A DNA stretch of 50,967 bases from Opitutia bacterium (lineage in GTDB: Bacteria > Verrucomicrobiota > Verrucomicrobiia > Opitutales > Opitutaceae), in the NCBI GenBank assembly GCA_947472765.1, contig CANJCM010000028.1:1-50967 (forward strand), given 5' to 3'. Position 1 is the stretch's first letter; every line of letters begins with the position of its first letter. The notes under the pieces are model-generated. The model did no database searches, was not told the DNA's origin, and saw only the letters and a program-made list of their open reading frames with translations. Below, piece by piece: positions 50,700-50,967 of the stretch. Position numbers and translations under genes: made by a program.

Positions 50700-50967
50700 G
50701 TCTTTTCTGGGTTGGATTTGGGTGGATGACTTGACCGGCCCTGAACTCCGGAGGGTCGGGACCGGAACGAAGCGGCGCTCGTCCCGGGAGCCGGAGGCTC
50801 GCCGAAGGCGGACGGGCGGCGGTGCGAAGTGAAGGCCCCGACCTTCCGGGGCGCGGCCGGACCTGCCGCCGGGGCGACGGTCGGCGGGCCGTGGCTCGGG
50901 ACGGCCCGCTGTCCGTCGCGGGCCGGTGCAACCGCGACGACAAAGCGGAGTCCAATCGCGACCCGCG
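50700..50967. other. GC-rich end of window, no supported gene
   Basis: Very GC-rich sequence with several inverted repeats of CCGG type. A minus-strand frame here (50638-50955) is Arg/Pro-rich and looks like a shadow. It probably holds the leader of the operon to its left. Confidence 0.4.

Larger units (their letters stand above)
35237..50967. mobile_element. Integrative island (left end and interior; right end outside window)
   Basis: The region right of the tRNA scar holds typical cargo and element genes: metal efflux, a RadC-like protein, AbiE toxin-antitoxin, a SLOG protein and a coupled block of small proteins as found in conjugative elements. The tRNA terminator on the left side shows that chromosome lies at lower coordinates and inserted DNA at higher ones. 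No integrase, relaxase or T4SS gene is seen in the window, so the element type cannot be fixed. Confidence 0.6.

Overview
The window looks like chromosome of a GC-rich Verrucomicrobia member, most likely an Opitutaceae relative. The reasons are an ECF sigma/FecR/TonB-receptor trio, three large DUF1587-DUF1592-DUF1588-DUF1585 proteins with CxxCH haem motifs, two Tat-type DUF1552 partners, a DUF1080 protein, and TIM-barrel isomerase-like secreted proteins. This assignment is by family content only; no database was consulted.

Positions 1-34.7 kb are native chromosome and read as a locus for uptake and oxidative breakdown of a complex carbohydrate. In order it holds: a partial alpha-L-rhamnosidase; ECF sigma, FecR anti-sigma and a TonB receptor with an STN signalling domain; a double-thioredoxin protein; the first DUF1592 protein; a four-gene block (DUF4880 mini-protein, DUF1592, DUF1552, DsbD-like); two secreted sugar isomerase-like proteins; an operon of a second TonB receptor, a helical protein and a double VOC protein; DUF1592 plus DUF1552 again; a DUF1080 putative 3-keto-glycoside hydrolase; and a dihaem cytochrome c with a PQQ dehydrogenase. 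A plausible reading is outer-membrane uptake plus periplasmic oxidation, with electrons passed to c-type cytochromes. The DsbD and thioredoxin proteins would serve thiol chemistry for the many CxxCH proteins.

The most striking signal is a bipartite element, TAG then exactly 17 bases then TTCGTCT. I found it nine times, each time upstream of a gene or operon and in its orientation, from 1.5 to 32.1 kb. It matches neither a sigma-70 nor a sigma-54 promoter; the CGTCT box recalls ECF-type -10 elements. It ties nearly all of the carbohydrate locus into one candidate regulon. One member begins with an orphan DUF4880 (FecR N-terminal, sigma-binding) mini-protein.

At 35.2 kb lies the 3' end of a tRNA gene (tRNA-Gly-like, minus strand) with its terminator, and no 5' part. 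This is the expected scar of an integrative element. To its right is accessory DNA: a czc-type metal efflux operon with unusual small partners and a P1B-2 ATPase, a RadC-like protein, an AbiE toxin-antitoxin pair whose toxin gene is frameshifted in a six-base homopolymer, and a tightly coupled minus-strand operon of mobile-element proteins running to the window end. No integrase is seen, so the far end of the element is outside the window.
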